DNA of 64,000 nucleotides from Millionella massiliensis (GTDB lineage: Bacteria; Bacteroidota; Bacteroidia; Bacteroidales; Rikenellaceae): positions 806,001 to 870,000 of the forward strand of contig NZ_FNWD01000002.1 in assembly GCF_900104655.1 (NCBI RefSeq), in the 5' to 3' direction. Shown one piece after another: positions 26,276 through 35,060 of the stretch. Numbering within the stretch: the first letter of the stretch is position 1; each line of letters opens with the position of its first letter. The notes below the pieces were generated by a model. The model made no database searches. It was not told where the DNA came from and worked only from the letters and a program-made list of their open reading frames with translations. The translations under genes were made by a program, and so were the position numbers.

Positions 26276-27217
26276 CTACAACGCCATGATGTAGAGTTTA
26301 TTGGCCGGCAGATCGGGGATGAAGAGGTAGCCGTCCGAGATACAGATATCAGCCGGGCCCTGCAATTCGACCCCGAGGTCCAAAATCGTCACTTTGTTTT
26401 TCTTTCCGGCAGCCAAATCGACATACCCCACCTCGGCCTTTCCGTCGGCATTCATCCAGTTGCTGAAATAGAGTCGCGAGCCGTCGGGCGTCACGGCCAC
26501 CCCGTCATACTGGCCGGGACGCGAACCGATCAGGTTGACCGGTTTGGTGCCGGGCACCGTCATGTCGATCACATAAATCACGTTCTGTTCTCCGGGCTGT
26601 CCTTCGGGATTGTACGACGCCACATAGAGTTTGCCTTCGCGTTCGGTCAGTCCGTTTGCACCCGGAATATCCGCCACCTTCTTCGGTTTGGGTTTCTGTG
26701 CAGTCCAAATCTCGTCACAGTTCTTCACGTCGAGCGAATAGAGGTGGCCGCTGTTGGTCACCGACACCAGCAGAAAATCGCCCAACGCCTCGATGTCATT
26801 CACGAAGACCTCCCCTTCGGGGAACGGGATTTTGACCGGAGCCAGCTCCGGCCGTTTCATGTTATAGACCACCACACAGCCGACGTCGGCAATAAAGAGG
26901 CAGTTGTCCTTGACGGCCATTCCCTTCGGCGCACTGAGCACACCCGAAGCCGGGAACAACACACGGGGTTCCTTGTCGAGCAGCACGATATAGCCTTTCC
27001 CCTCCTGGTTGAGCGGATCGCAGGTTTCGGTTCCGAAATTCGACAGCAGGATTCCGCCGTTTTTCAGCGGCAGTGTTCCCTCGTTAAACCGAATACGTTC
27101 CGTTACGGTATATACTTCGGCTTTTGCCTGAGCAATTTGCGCCTTTCGGGCAGCGGCTGAGCCCACCATGCAACAGAGAGCAGCACCCGCTGTGACGATA
27201 AAAGAGAGGTGTTTCAT
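26276..27217 (-). CDS. Secreted SMP-30/YncE-like beta-propeller protein
   Basis: A 313-residue exported protein with a signal peptide (MKHLSFIVTAGAALCCMVG, cleavage after SAAA). The remainder is built of repeated propeller-blade strands, for example APKGMAVKDNCLFIADVG, VNDIEALGDFLLVSVTN, ANGLTEREGKLYVASYN and GVAVTPDGSRLYFSNW, as in SMP-30/gluconolactonase and YncE-like proteins. Such folds serve as lactonases or as binding proteins; the metal ligands of a true lactonase cannot be assigned with confidence. A frame with 5 extra residues exists; the ATG at 27217 heads the signal peptide. Divergent from the CoA-transferase gene. Confidence 0.75.
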   Translation of the reverse strand: MKHLSFIVTAGAALCCMVGSAAARKAQIAQAKAEVYTVTERIRFNEGTLPLKNGGILLSNFGTETCDPLNQEGKGYIVLLDKEPRVLFPASGVLSAPKGMAVKDNCLFIADVGCVVVYNMKRPELAPVKIPFPEGEVFVNDIEALGDFLLVSVTNSGHLYSLDVKNCDEIWTAQKPKPKKVADIPGANGLTEREGKLYVASYNPEGQPGEQNVIYVIDMTVPGTKPVNLIGSRPGQYDGVAVTPDGSRLYFSNWMNADGKAEVGYVDLAAGKKNKVTILDLGVELQGPADICISDGYLFIPDLPANKLYIMAL

Positions 27218-27263
27218 TGTTTTTTCTATCACAATATATGCAGTAAAGATAATTAATTTTCTT

Positions 27264-27271
27264 TAAATTTG
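27264..27271 (+). promoter_or_regulatory. CoA-transferase promoter, -7 box
   Basis: TAAATTTG fits TAnnTTTG, 51 bases before the ATG at 27323. The same 105-base gap must also hold the divergent promoter of the beta-propeller gene; a TATCTTTA on the - strand at about 27243-27250 is the best candidate for that. Confidence 0.55.
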
Positions 27272-27322
27272 TCAATCAAAGAACCATCTACACTACAAAC
27301 CTAAAGCATACCCTAAACCCTT

Positions 27323-28642
27323 ATGAACCCAAACATCAAAATCGTATCGGCCGACGAAGCCGTCCAGGTCGTTAAAAGCGGCGATCACGTCCACCTGAGC
27401 TCCGTAGCCAGCGCCCCCCAATGCCTGATCAAGGCCCTCTGTGCGCGTGGAGACCGTGGCGAGCTGAAAAACGTACACATCCACCACCTCCACACCGAAG
27501 GTCCGGCGCCCTATGCCGATGCCAAATACGAAGGAATCTTCCAGTCCGACCAGTTTTTCGTGGGCAGCAACCTGCGCCGTGCCACCCAGGAAGGCTATGC
27601 CGACTATATTCCGGTATTCCTGAGCGAGACCCAGAAACTCTACCGTTGCGGCGCTCTGCCCATCAACGTGGCAATGATCCAGGTGTCGCCGCCCGACAAA
27701 CACGGCTACGTATCGCTCGGAACGTCGGTCGACGCCACCCTGGCCGCCGTCGAATGCGCCGAAACCGTCATCGCCGTCATCAATAAACACGTACCGCGCG
27801 CCTTCGGTCAGGCCATGATCCGCATGTCCGAAATCGACATCTGGTGCGAAGACGACACCCCGCTGATCGAAGCCCCCTTCACCGCCCCGAACGAAATCGA
27901 AACCGCCATCGGGAAACACTGTGCCGAACTGATCGAAGACGGCGCCTGCCTCCAGATGGGTATCGGAGCCATCCCCAACGCCGTGCTTGCACAGCTCAAA
28001 GGCCACAAAAACCTCGGTATCCACACCGAAATGTTTGCCGACGGCGTGCTGCCGCTGGTCGAATCGGGCGTCATCAACGGGATGAACAAAGTGACCGACA
28101 AAGGCAAAATGGTCTCCACCTTCCTGATGGGCTCGCAGAAAGTGTACGACTTCATCGACGACAACCCCGGCGTGATGATGATGGACGTGGGTTACACCAA
28201 CGACCCGTACATCATCGCCCAGAACCCCAACTTCACCGCCATCAACTCCGCCCTGCAGGTCGACCTGACCGGTCAGGTGTGCGCCGACTCGCTCGGAACG
28301 AAACACTACTCGGGCGTAGGCGGCCAGATCGACTTCATCTACGGTTCGTCGCTTTCGAAAAACGGGAAAGCCATCGTCGCCATGCCGTCGACCACCAACA
28401 AGGGGATCAGCAAGATCGCCCCGGTGCTCAACCCCGGTGCCGGTGTGGTAACCACCCGTGCCCACATGCACTGGTTCGTGACCGAATACGGTGCCGTGAA
28501 CCTCTACGGCCGCACCCTCCAGGAACGCGCCCGTCTGATTATCAGCGTCGCCAACCCGGCTCACCAGGAAGAGCTCGACAAAGCGGCTTTCGAACGTTTC
28601 GGCCCGCACCACACCTACATCAAAATGACCTGCGGCCAATAA
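27323..28642 (+). CDS. Acetyl-CoA hydrolase/transferase family CoA-transferase
   Basis: A 439-residue cytosolic enzyme that moves CoA between acetate and another acyl group. The catalytic glutamate lies in LGIHTEMFADG (about Glu236), and the oxyanion/CoA site in GQIDFIYGSSLSKNGKA. The family includes 4-hydroxybutyrate and butyryl-CoA:acetate CoA-transferases as well as succinyl-CoA:acetate transferases; the sequence most resembles the 4-hydroxybutyrate type, but the substrate cannot be fixed from sequence alone. Close by are pta and ackA, so it probably belongs to acetate or short-chain fatty-acid metabolism. Single gene with its own promoter and a very strong terminator. Confidence 0.88.
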   Translation: MNPNIKIVSADEAVQVVKSGDHVHLSSVASAPQCLIKALCARGDRGELKNVHIHHLHTEGPAPYADAKYEGIFQSDQFFVGSNLRRATQEGYADYIPVFLSETQKLYRCGALPINVAMIQVSPPDKHGYVSLGTSVDATLAAVECAETVIAVINKHVPRAFGQAMIRMSEIDIWCEDDTPLIEAPFTAPNEIETAIGKHCAELIEDGACLQMGIGAIPNAVLAQLKGHKNLGIHTEMFADGVLPLVESGVINGMNKVTDKGKMVSTFLMGSQKVYDFIDDNPGVMMMDVGYTNDPYIIAQNPNFTAINSALQVDLTGQVCADSLGTKHYSGVGGQIDFIYGSSLSKNGKAIVAMPSTTNKGISKIAPVLNPGAGVVTTRAHMHWFVTEYGAVNLYGRTLQERARLIISVANPAHQEELDKAAFERFGPHHTYIKMTCGQ

Positions 28643-28673
28643 CACTAGCCTAACCGCAACGTCAGAATACAGC

Positions 28674-28718
28674 AACAGCCTTTCGCTGCCCTACGTAGGG
28701 CAGCGAAAGGCTGTTTTG
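28674..28718 (+). terminator. Terminator of the CoA-transferase gene
   Basis: A perfect 42-base palindrome: 21 bases from AACAGCC (28674) to the centre pair at 28694/28695, mirrored to GGCTGTT (28715). TTT follows. In RNA the central bases form the loop. Confidence 0.9.
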
Positions 28719-28901
28719 GTATGAAAATACAGATCATATTTCCCCATCCCCCGCCACTTCCGATTTTTCCGGCGCCGCTTTATTCCACCCGCCTCCTCAA
28801 AAAACCTGTACCTTCGATTCTCGTAATCTACCTGCCCCGCTCAAAAGAATCCAGACCTCCTCCCCATCCCTCCCAACTCACAACAATACCCCGAAAACAA
28901 A

Positions 28902-28936
28902 CGGCGGTGTCCTGCAACCAAAACAGGACACCGCCG
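28902..28936 (-). terminator. Terminator of the deoxyhypusine-synthase-like gene
   Basis: A perfect 13-bp stem, CGGCGGTGTCCTG (28902-28914) with CAGGACACCGCCG (28924-28936). The - strand continues TTTGTTTTC. Confidence 0.87.
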
Positions 28937-28959
28937 CATAAAATCGAGACAGGCAGGGA

Positions 28960-29934
28960 CTACCAGCCCAAAATATAAGCGAACATCAACGGCGCTACGA
29001 TCGTGGCATCGCTTTCCACGATGAACTTCGGCGTATCGACGTCAAGTTTACCCCACGTAATCTTTTCGTTCGGCACGGCACCCGAATACGAACCGTACGA
29101 GGTGGTCGAGTCCGAGATCTGGCAGAAGTAGGCCCAGAACGGGGTTTCTTCCCAGCCGAGGTCCTGATACATCATCGGCACGCAGCAGATCGGGAAGTCA
29201 CCCGAGATACCGCCGGCGATCTGGAAGAATCCGACACCTTTGCCGCCGCAGTTGTTTTTGTACCAGTCGCACAGGAACATCATCGTTTCGATACCGCCCT
29301 TGACGGTCGAAGCCTTCAGTTCGCCTTTAATCACATACGAGGTGAAGATGTTCCCCATGGTCGAGTCTTCCCAGCCCGGCACGATGATCGGTAGGTTCTT
29401 TTCGCAGGCAGCCAGCATCCAGCTGTCTTTGGGGTCGATTTCGTAATACTGTTCGAGTTCGCCGCTGCGGATCAGCTGATACATGAACTCATACGGCAGG
29501 TAGCGTTCGCCCTTGGCATCGGCCGCTTTCCAGATTTTTTCCATGTGTCCCTGCAGACGGCGGAAAGCCTCTTCTTCGGGGATGCAGGTATCGGTCACGC
29601 GGTTCAGGTGGTTGTCGAGCAGTTCACGTTCCTGTTCGGGAGTGAGGTCACGGTAATGCGGCACCCGTTTGTAGTGCGAGTGAGCCACCAGATTCATCAG
29701 GTCTTCTTCGAGGTTGGCACCCGTACAGGTGATGATCTGCACCTTGTCCTGGCGGATCATTTCGGCCAGCGAAATACCCAGTTCGGCCGTGGACATCGCC
29801 CCGCCGAGGGTGATCATCATTTTACCGCCGGCATTGATGTGTTCTTCGTAAGCCTTGGCGGCATCCACCAGCGCAGCCGCGTTGAAGTGGCGATAATTGT
29901 GCGTAATGAACTGTGAAATCGGTCCTTTGCTCAT
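28960..29934 (-). CDS. Deoxyhypusine synthase-like protein
   Basis: A 324-residue cytosolic protein of the deoxyhypusine synthase family, which in eukaryotes and archaea transfers aminobutyl from spermidine to a lysine of eIF5A. It keeps NAD-site segments (ITLGGAMSTAELG, TCTGANLEEDLMN) and the catalytic block PNEKITWGKLDVD, whose Lys (about 296) lines up with the active-site Lys of human DHS in SWGK. The closing SDATIVAPLMFAY also matches. Bacteria lack eIF5A; bacterial DHS-like proteins are thought to act on free polyamines, for example as homospermidine synthase-like enzymes, but the reaction here is unproven. A TTG nine bases upstream could start translation; the ATG at 29934 is preferred. 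Confidence 0.88.
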   Translation of the reverse strand: MSKGPISQFITHNYRHFNAAALVDAAKAYEEHINAGGKMMITLGGAMSTAELGISLAEMIRQDKVQIITCTGANLEEDLMNLVAHSHYKRVPHYRDLTPEQERELLDNHLNRVTDTCIPEEEAFRRLQGHMEKIWKAADAKGERYLPYEFMYQLIRSGELEQYYEIDPKDSWMLAACEKNLPIIVPGWEDSTMGNIFTSYVIKGELKASTVKGGIETMMFLCDWYKNNCGGKGVGFFQIAGGISGDFPICCVPMMYQDLGWEETPFWAYFCQISDSTTSYGSYSGAVPNEKITWGKLDVDTPKFIVESDATIVAPLMFAYILGW

Positions 29935-29966
29935 TTTTGACAAAATTTAAGATCAATAACTGGCTA

Positions 29967-29974
29967 CGAAGGTA
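29967..29974 (-). promoter_or_regulatory. Deoxyhypusine-synthase-like gene promoter, -7 box
   Basis: On the - strand the box reads TACCTTCG, one change from TAnnTTTG, 32 bases before the ATG at 29934. Confidence 0.45.
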
Positions 29975-30021
29975 CGAATTAATTACCGGAATATATCTTA
30001 TGAATTTCGGACAGAAAGCCG

Positions 30022-30029
30022 TACCTTTG
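30022..30029 (+). promoter_or_regulatory. pta-ackA promoter, -7 box
   Basis: TACCTTTG is an exact TAnnTTTG match, 296 bases before the pta start codon. No better box is seen closer to pta. Confidence 0.6.
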
Positions 30030-30030
30030 T

Positions 30031-30290
30031 TTGCACCGAAAAAAGCGAGAGCCTGCAACGCCGTTTTACAGCCATCGACACGAGCGGTTTCGACAGTCCG
30101 CAGACTGTGTCAGCGTACGGTTGGGAGCGGAAAGAACCCCCGATTTCGAACGCCACAACGGATGGATTTTCCCCTACAACGGTCTGCTCAACTGGATGAA
30201 ATTTTCGCTACGAACCCGCTGGGGCCCGCGCAGGTCTTCCCGGCACCGTGACACGCCCAAGGAGAGGCAATGCCCCGGTGCAACACGGGT
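30031..30290 (+). ncRNA. Candidate structured leader RNA upstream of pta
   Basis: Directly after the promoter box, TTGCACCG (30031-30038) is perfectly complementary to CGGTGCAA (30276-30283), which would close a structure of about 250 bases. The same 3' strand can instead pair with a nearby GCACCG (30243-30248), so two exclusive folds are possible. Inside, ACAGTC (30093-30098) pairs with GACTGT (30103-30108). I do not recognise a known riboswitch, 6S, SRP or RNase P core. It could equally be an unstructured leader. Confidence 0.3.
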
Positions 30291-30325
30291 ACTTTCCTTG
30301 AAATGACGATAAAAACAACCAGATA

Positions 30326-31339
30326 ATGGAACTATTAGACAGAATCAGAGAACAAGCACGGTCTGCCAAACAGCACATCGTGCTGCCCGAAGGCAACGAA
30401 GAACGCACCATGCGTGCCGCCAACGAAGTAGTCGAACAAGGCATCGCCGACATTACCCTGATCGGTAACCCCGACGAACTCAAGAGCCTGGCCGCCGACT
30501 GGGGACTGGAACACGTCACCAACGGCGACATCCGCATTGTCGATCCCGCCAACCACCCCAAGAAAGAGGCCTACATCGAACTGATGCTCCAGTTGCGTGC
30601 CGCCAAAGGGCTCACCCGCGAACAGGCCGAAAAGCTGATTCTCAATCCGCTCTACCTGTCCGTGCTGATGATCAAGGCCGGTGACGCCGACGGCGAAGTA
30701 GCCGGTGCCGGCAACGCCACGGGCGACGTCCTCCGTCCCGCCTTCCAGTACGTGAAGACCAAACCGGGCATCTCGGTCGTATCGGGCGCCTTCATCATGC
30801 TCCTCAAGGACAAACACTACGGCGAAAACGGCATGATGGTCTTCGCCGACTGCGCCGTACACCCCAACCCCACCGCTCCGGAACTGGCACAGATTGCCGT
30901 CGAAACCGGTAAGACGACCCGCGCCATCGTCGGCATGGAGCCCCGCATCGCCATGCTCAGCTTCTCGACGAAAGGATCGGCCAAAAACGAAATGGTCGAC
31001 AAGGTGGTCGAAGCGACCAAACTCGCCCAGGAGATGGCTCCCGACATGAAGATCGACGGCGAACTGCAGGCCGATGCCGCCATCGTTCCCGGCGTAGGTG
31101 CCAAGAAAGCTCCCGGTTCGAAGATCGCCGGCCGTGCCAACGTGCTCGTCTTCCCGACCCTCGAAGTGGGCAACATCTCCTACAAACTCGTGCAACGTCT
31201 GGCCGACGCCGAAGCCATTGGCCCGATCCTGCAAGGGATGGCCGCCCCGATCAACGACCTTTCGCGCGGCTGCTCCGTCAGCGACATCGTCAACCTGATC
31301 GCCATCACCGCCTGCCAGGCCCAGGCCGAACGCAAATAA
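30326..31339 (+). CDS. pta: Phosphate acetyltransferase
   Basis: Converts acetyl-CoA and phosphate to acetyl phosphate, the first step of the acetate-forming, ATP-yielding pathway. The 337-residue length matches the short, single-domain Pta class. Typical segments are IVLPEGNEERTMRAA, GDADGEVAGAGNATGDVLRPA, DCAVHPNPTAPELAQIA, ARIAMLSFSTKGSAK-like PRIAMLSFSTKGSA, and NVLVFPTLEVGNISYKLVQR. ackA follows 138 bases later on the same strand, with a two-hairpin repeat in the gap. The pair is the standard acetate module of fermenting Bacteroidota. Confidence 0.96.
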   Translation: MELLDRIREQARSAKQHIVLPEGNEERTMRAANEVVEQGIADITLIGNPDELKSLAADWGLEHVTNGDIRIVDPANHPKKEAYIELMLQLRAAKGLTREQAEKLILNPLYLSVLMIKAGDADGEVAGAGNATGDVLRPAFQYVKTKPGISVVSGAFIMLLKDKHYGENGMMVFADCAVHPNPTAPELAQIAVETGKTTRAIVGMEPRIAMLSFSTKGSAKNEMVDKVVEATKLAQEMAPDMKIDGELQADAAIVPGVGAKKAPGSKIAGRANVLVFPTLEVGNISYKLVQRLADAEAIGPILQGMAAPINDLSRGCSVSDIVNLIAITACQAQAERK

Positions 31340-31360
31340 CGACCACCGAGCGCCCCACGC

Positions 31361-31438
31361 CAAAGTTTCGGATGCGCCAGCATCCGCGAAAAGTTCTTTG
31401 GGTCCCTTTCTTCCAAGAAAGGGACGGTCGCCTGCGGG
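31361..31438 (+). repeat. Two-hairpin intergenic repeat, copy 1
   Basis: First hairpin: CGGATGC (31369-31375) with GCATCCG (31380-31386), loop GCCA. Second: GTCCCTTTCTT (31402-31412) with AAGAAAGGGAC (31415-31425), loop CC. A related copy is at 43468-43545: CAAAG leads in, GCGAAAA or CCGAAAG lies between the hairpins, and GGTCGCCTGC or AGTCGTCTGC follows. The two copies differ by paired changes in both stems. This copy lies between pta and ackA. Confidence 0.75.
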
Positions 31439-31477
31439 TAAGTTCCCTTATATAAACACTACACAACACACCAAATA

Positions 31478-32707
31478 ATGATTATTCTCGTACTGAACTG
31501 CGGCAGTTCATCCATCAAATACCAGTTGATCCAGATGGCCAGCCAGACCGAGCACAAACTGCTCGCCAAGGGGCTTATCGAACGCATCGGCCTGACCGAC
31601 GGTATCCTCACCCACAAACCCACCGGGAAGCCCAAATTCGAATTCGTGCAGAGCATTCCGGACCACTCCGTGGGTATCAACCTGATCCTCGACGCGCTGA
31701 CCGACGAACACCACGGCGTCATCAAGAGCCTGAGCGAAATTTCGGCCGCCGGCCACCGCGTGACCCACGGCGGTGAATACTTCTCCGACAGCGCCATCGT
31801 CAACTCCACCGTCAAACAGCAGATCGAAAGCTGCTTCAAGCTCGCCCCGCTGCACAACCCCGCCAACCTGAAGGGGATCCTCTCGATCGAACGTCTGCTG
31901 CCGACCATTCCGCAGGTAGCCGTCTTCGACACCTCGTTCCACCAGACCATGCCGCGTGAGTGCTACCTCTACGCCATCCCGTACAAATACTACGAAGAAG
32001 ACCGCATCCGCCGTTACGGTTTCCACGGCACCAGCCACAAATATGTAGCACAGAAGGGATGTAAGATGACCGGTCTGGACTTCGAAAAATCGAAAGTCAT
32101 CACCTGCCACATCGGCAACGGCGCATCGATCACCGCCATCAAAAACGGCCGTTCGTTCGACACCTCGATGGGTTTCACCACCGTCGACGGTCTGATGATG
32201 GGTACCCGCAGCGGCGAGATCGACCCCGGCGTACTGCTCGAAATCATGGACCGCGAAGGGCTCAGCACCCAGAAAGCTACCGACCTGATTAACAAACAGT
32301 CCGGTCTGCTGGGCGTGAGCGGTATTTCGTCCGACTGGCGCGACGTGCGCGAAGCTGCCGAAAACGGCAACGACCGTGCCCAACTCGCCCTGGACATGTA
32401 CATGTTCCGTCTGAAACGCTTTGTCGGCGCCTACATGGCTGAACTCGAAGGCGTGGATCTGATCGTCTTCACTGGCGGTATCGCCGAAAACGTGGCCAAA
32501 CTGCGCCACACTGTATGTAAAGGGATGGAGTCGATGGGCATCTACCTCGACAACCAGGCCAACGAAGCTGCTTACGGCGAAGACGCCATCATTTCGCTGC
32601 CCAATTCGCCCGTGAAGGTCGTAGTCGCCACCACCAACGAAGAGCTGGTGATTGCTTCGGACACCTTCCGTCTGCTGCGCAAGCGGCCCGAAAACGCCGC
32701 CGAATAA
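31478..32707 (+). CDS. ackA: Acetate kinase
   Basis: Makes acetate and ATP from acetyl phosphate and ADP. The 409-residue protein begins MIILVLNCGSSSIKYQL (phosphate-1 motif of the ASKHA fold), followed by AAGHRVTHGGEYF, VFDTSFHQTMP, RYGFHGTSHKYVA with the catalytic His/Arg site, HIGNGASITAIKNG, and LIVFTGGIAENVAKLR near the end. Its context after pta makes a classic two-gene module. A strong two-way terminator lies 158 bases downstream. Confidence 0.97.
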   Translation: MIILVLNCGSSSIKYQLIQMASQTEHKLLAKGLIERIGLTDGILTHKPTGKPKFEFVQSIPDHSVGINLILDALTDEHHGVIKSLSEISAAGHRVTHGGEYFSDSAIVNSTVKQQIESCFKLAPLHNPANLKGILSIERLLPTIPQVAVFDTSFHQTMPRECYLYAIPYKYYEEDRIRRYGFHGTSHKYVAQKGCKMTGLDFEKSKVITCHIGNGASITAIKNGRSFDTSMGFTTVDGLMMGTRSGEIDPGVLLEIMDREGLSTQKATDLINKQSGLLGVSGISSDWRDVREAAENGNDRAQLALDMYMFRLKRFVGAYMAELEGVDLIVFTGGIAENVAKLRHTVCKGMESMGIYLDNQANEAAYGEDAIISLPNSPVKVVVATTNEELVIASDTFRLLRKRPENAAE

Positions 32708-32860
32708 GCCCGGTTACGCGTTTTATCGACCGACGGTCGAGAGAGCAACAGAAAATAAAAGCGGCCGAAACGCCGAAAAACCCACACGAGGAGATGTGTT
32801 CCTAAGACACGACGCACTACCCCTAATAAGGTTTTTCGAGTTATTGTGCCATACGTTTAC

Positions 32861-32910
32861 AAAAGACGCGGTTACGTTTTTGAATGTAAAACGTAACCGC
32901 GTCCTTATTT
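32861..32910. terminator. Strong terminator hairpin after ackA
   Basis: GACGCGGTTACGTTTT (32865-32880) pairs perfectly with AAAACGTAACCGCGTC (32888-32903), loop TGAATGT. CTTATTTT follows on the + strand and CTTTTG on the - strand, so it may act both ways. Confidence 0.85.
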
Positions 32911-33354
32911 TACAGCCCCTTTATACAGTTTCTATCACGTAAATCCGGCTATTCCTATACCGATCTTTTCTCCGCAGCAGTTATCGACCGTAAAACCCCG
33001 CAAAAAACAACAGACCATTCACCACAACAAGGCAACATTATACACCTTGCAAGCTCTTATACGGGTCAAATTTCATACAACAACAATTCCGCCTTTATCC
33101 CCTCTTCCACAACAAATACGCTATCTGATATTCTTTCCTATTCCAATATTTCGATCTTTTCACACGGCCCCTATCACTTTCACTTCTGATTCAATAGATC
33201 GGTCTTTTATAAAAGCACTATCTCCTCCCAATACACCCTTGCGAGATCCATAGACTCTATATCCTGCCCCACACCATAACGTCATTGCACACGCAAGGCA
33301 ACGGAAACACTCCACGACAGCTTTCTCCCACCAAACACCAGTAATCCACCACCC

Positions 33355-33405
33355 GCAAAAACGACAGACGCGGGACGATCCTTTGTCCGGATCGTCCCGC
33401 GTCTG
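33355..33405 (-). terminator. Terminator of guaA
   Basis: CAGACGCGGGACGATCC (33365-33381) pairs perfectly with GGATCGTCCCGCGTCTG (33389-33405), 17 bp. On the - strand TCGTTTTTG follows. Confidence 0.92.
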
Positions 33406-33466
33406 ATGATTTATCGAGGAACGGAGTATACTAAGAGCGATTTTCTCTCTGACTCACTCCCCTTCT

Positions 33467-34996
33467 CTATTCCCATTCGATCGTTGCCGGCGGTTTCGAC
33501 GAGATGTCATAAACTACGCGGTTGATCCCGCGCACCTTGTTTATGATGTCGTTCGACACCTTGGCCAACAGTTCGTAGGGCAGGTGTACCCAGTCGGCCG
33601 TCATGCCATCGGTCGAAGTCACGGCGCGCAGAGCAACGCACGACTCGTAGGTACGTTCGTCCCCCATCACCCCTACGCTCTGTACGGGCAGCAGCATTAC
33701 GCCGGCCTGCCATACCTTGTCGTACCAGCCCCACTCACGCAGCGCGTTGATGAAGATGGCATCTGCTTCCTGCAGGATGCGTACTTTCTCTTTGGTCACC
33801 TCGCCGAGGATGCGGATTCCGAGACCCGGCCCGGGGAAGGGATGACGTCCCAGCAACAGGTCAGAGAGACCCAGTTCGCGACCGATGCGGCGAACCTCGT
33901 CCTTGAACAACAGACGCAGCGGTTCGACGATCTTGAGGTTCATCTTTTCGGGCAGACCACCAACGTTGTGGTGCGACTTGATCGTCACGCTGGGTCCATT
34001 GACCGACACCGATTCGATCACATCGGGATAGATGGTTCCCTGTGCCAGCCACTTCACCTCTTTGAGTTTCTGAGCTTCGCTGTCGAATACTTCGATGAAG
34101 TCACGACCGATGATCTTGCGTTTCTTTTCAGGATCGGTAACCCCCTTGAGGTCGCCCAGGAACTTGTCGCCGGCATCCACGCCGATCACGTTCAGCCCCA
34201 TGTTCTTGTAGGAGTCGAGCACCGAGCTGAACTCGTCCTTGCGCAACAGGCCCATATCCACGAAGATACAGGTCAGGTTCTCACCGATGGCCTTGTGGAG
34301 CAGCACGGCGGCCACCGACGAATCGACCCCGCCCGACAGTCCGAGCACGACCTTGTCGTCGCCCAGCTGTTCGCGCAGTTCGCGGACCTTGGTTTCGATA
34401 TACGACGCAGGGGTCCATTCCTGTTTGCAGCCGCAGATATCGACTACGAAGTGTTTCAACAGTTTGATCCCTTCGGTCGAGTGATAGACTTCCGGGTGGA
34501 ACTGAATGCCCCAGGTATCCTCGCCGGCGATGTGGAAGGCGGCCACGCGGACATCTTCCGTACTAGCGATAATTTCACATCCGGTGGGTTCCTTGACGAT
34601 TGTGTCGCCGTGCGACATCCACACCTGGGTGGGATCGCTCAGGTCGCGGATCAGGGCGTTATCGGGCTGCACCTTGGAGAGCATGGCCCGACCGTACTCG
34701 CGGGAGTTGGAGGGAGCCACTTCGCCGCCAAAATGGTGGGCCAGGTATTGCGCCCCGTAACATACGCCGAGCAGGGGGAGTTTCCCTTTGATTCCGCTGA
34801 GTTCGATCTGCGGAGCCTCCTGGTCGCGCACCGAGAACGGACTCCCCGACAGAATCACGCCCCGAACCGACGCGTCGATTTCGGGATAGTGGTTGTAGGG
34901 GTGTATCTCGCAATAGACGTTCAGTTCGCGTACGCGCCGCGCAATGAGCTGCGTGTACTGCGATCCGAAGTCGAGGATCAGAATTTTTTCCTGCAT
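33467..34996 (-). CDS. guaA: GMP synthase (glutamine-hydrolysing)
   Basis: Converts XMP to GMP using glutamine and ATP. The 509-residue protein has an N-terminal class I amidotransferase domain with the nucleophile in [17 protein letters not shown] and the His-Glu pair in [10 protein letters not shown], then the ATP-pyrophosphatase P-loop [13 protein letters not shown], and the C-terminal dimerisation domain ending in KPPATIEWE. All domains are complete. It has its own promoter box at 35018-35025, although rnz lies 64 bases upstream on the same strand. Confidence 0.98.
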   Translation of the reverse strand: MQEKILILDFGSQYTQLIARRVRELNVYCEIHPYNHYPEIDASVRGVILSGSPFSVRDQEAPQIELSGIKGKLPLLGVCYGAQYLAHHFGGEVAPSNSREYGRAMLSKVQPDNALIRDLSDPTQVWMSHGDTIVKEPTGCEIIASTEDVRVAAFHIAGEDTWGIQFHPEVYHSTEGIKLLKHFVVDICGCKQEWTPASYIETKVRELREQLGDDKVVLGLSGGVDSSVAAVLLHKAIGENLTCIFVDMGLLRKDEFSSVLDSYKNMGLNVIGVDAGDKFLGDLKGVTDPEKKRKIIGRDFIEVFDSEAQKLKEVKWLAQGTIYPDVIESVSVNGPSVTIKSHHNVGGLPEKMNLKIVEPLRLLFKDEVRRIGRELGLSDLLLGRHPFPGPGLGIRILGEVTKEKVRILQEADAIFINALREWGWYDKVWQAGVMLLPVQSVGVMGDERTYESCVALRAVTSTDGMTADWVHLPYELLAKVSNDIINKVRGINRVVYDISSKPPATIEWE

Positions 34997-35017
34997 ACAA
35001 AAAGATTTATGGTTTTA

Positions 35018-35025
35018 CAAAGTTA
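35018..35025 (-). promoter_or_regulatory. guaA promoter, -7 box
   Basis: TAACTTTG on the - strand fits TAnnTTTG and lies 21 bases before the guaA ATG. Confidence 0.6.
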
Positions 35026-35060
35026 CACCATTCGACCGAGAATTCCGCTATCCCAATGGT

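Larger units (their letters stand above)
28643..28959. other. Intergenic stretch with two opposed terminators
   Basis: No gene. A + strand terminator lies at 28674-28718 and a - strand terminator at 28902-28936. The sequence between them is pyrimidine-rich with nothing recognisable. Confidence 0.65.
29935..30325. other. Divergent intergenic region with long pta leader
   Basis: The first part carries the divergent -7 boxes at 29967-29974 (-) and 30022-30029 (+). The remaining roughly 290 bases would be transcribed as the 5' leader of pta. Small open frames in it look like chance. Confidence 0.55.
32708..33466. other. AT-richer intergenic stretch between ackA and guaA
   Basis: No gene recognised in about 760 bases. 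It holds a 16-bp hairpin at 32865-32903, the guaA terminator at 33365-33405 and a small TCGACC/GGTCGA hairpin near 32728. The middle part is AT-richer than its surroundings with only low-complexity open frames. Confidence 0.65.

Noticed and set aside
30135-30160. T-arm-like CCCCCGATTTCGAACGCC in the pta leader
   Set aside because: The arms do not pair as a T-stem and no acceptor or anticodon arm is found, so it is not a tRNA.
30163-30251. Short ORF in the pta leader as a possible leader peptide
   Set aside because: Mixed residues without an amino-acid run and no following terminator.
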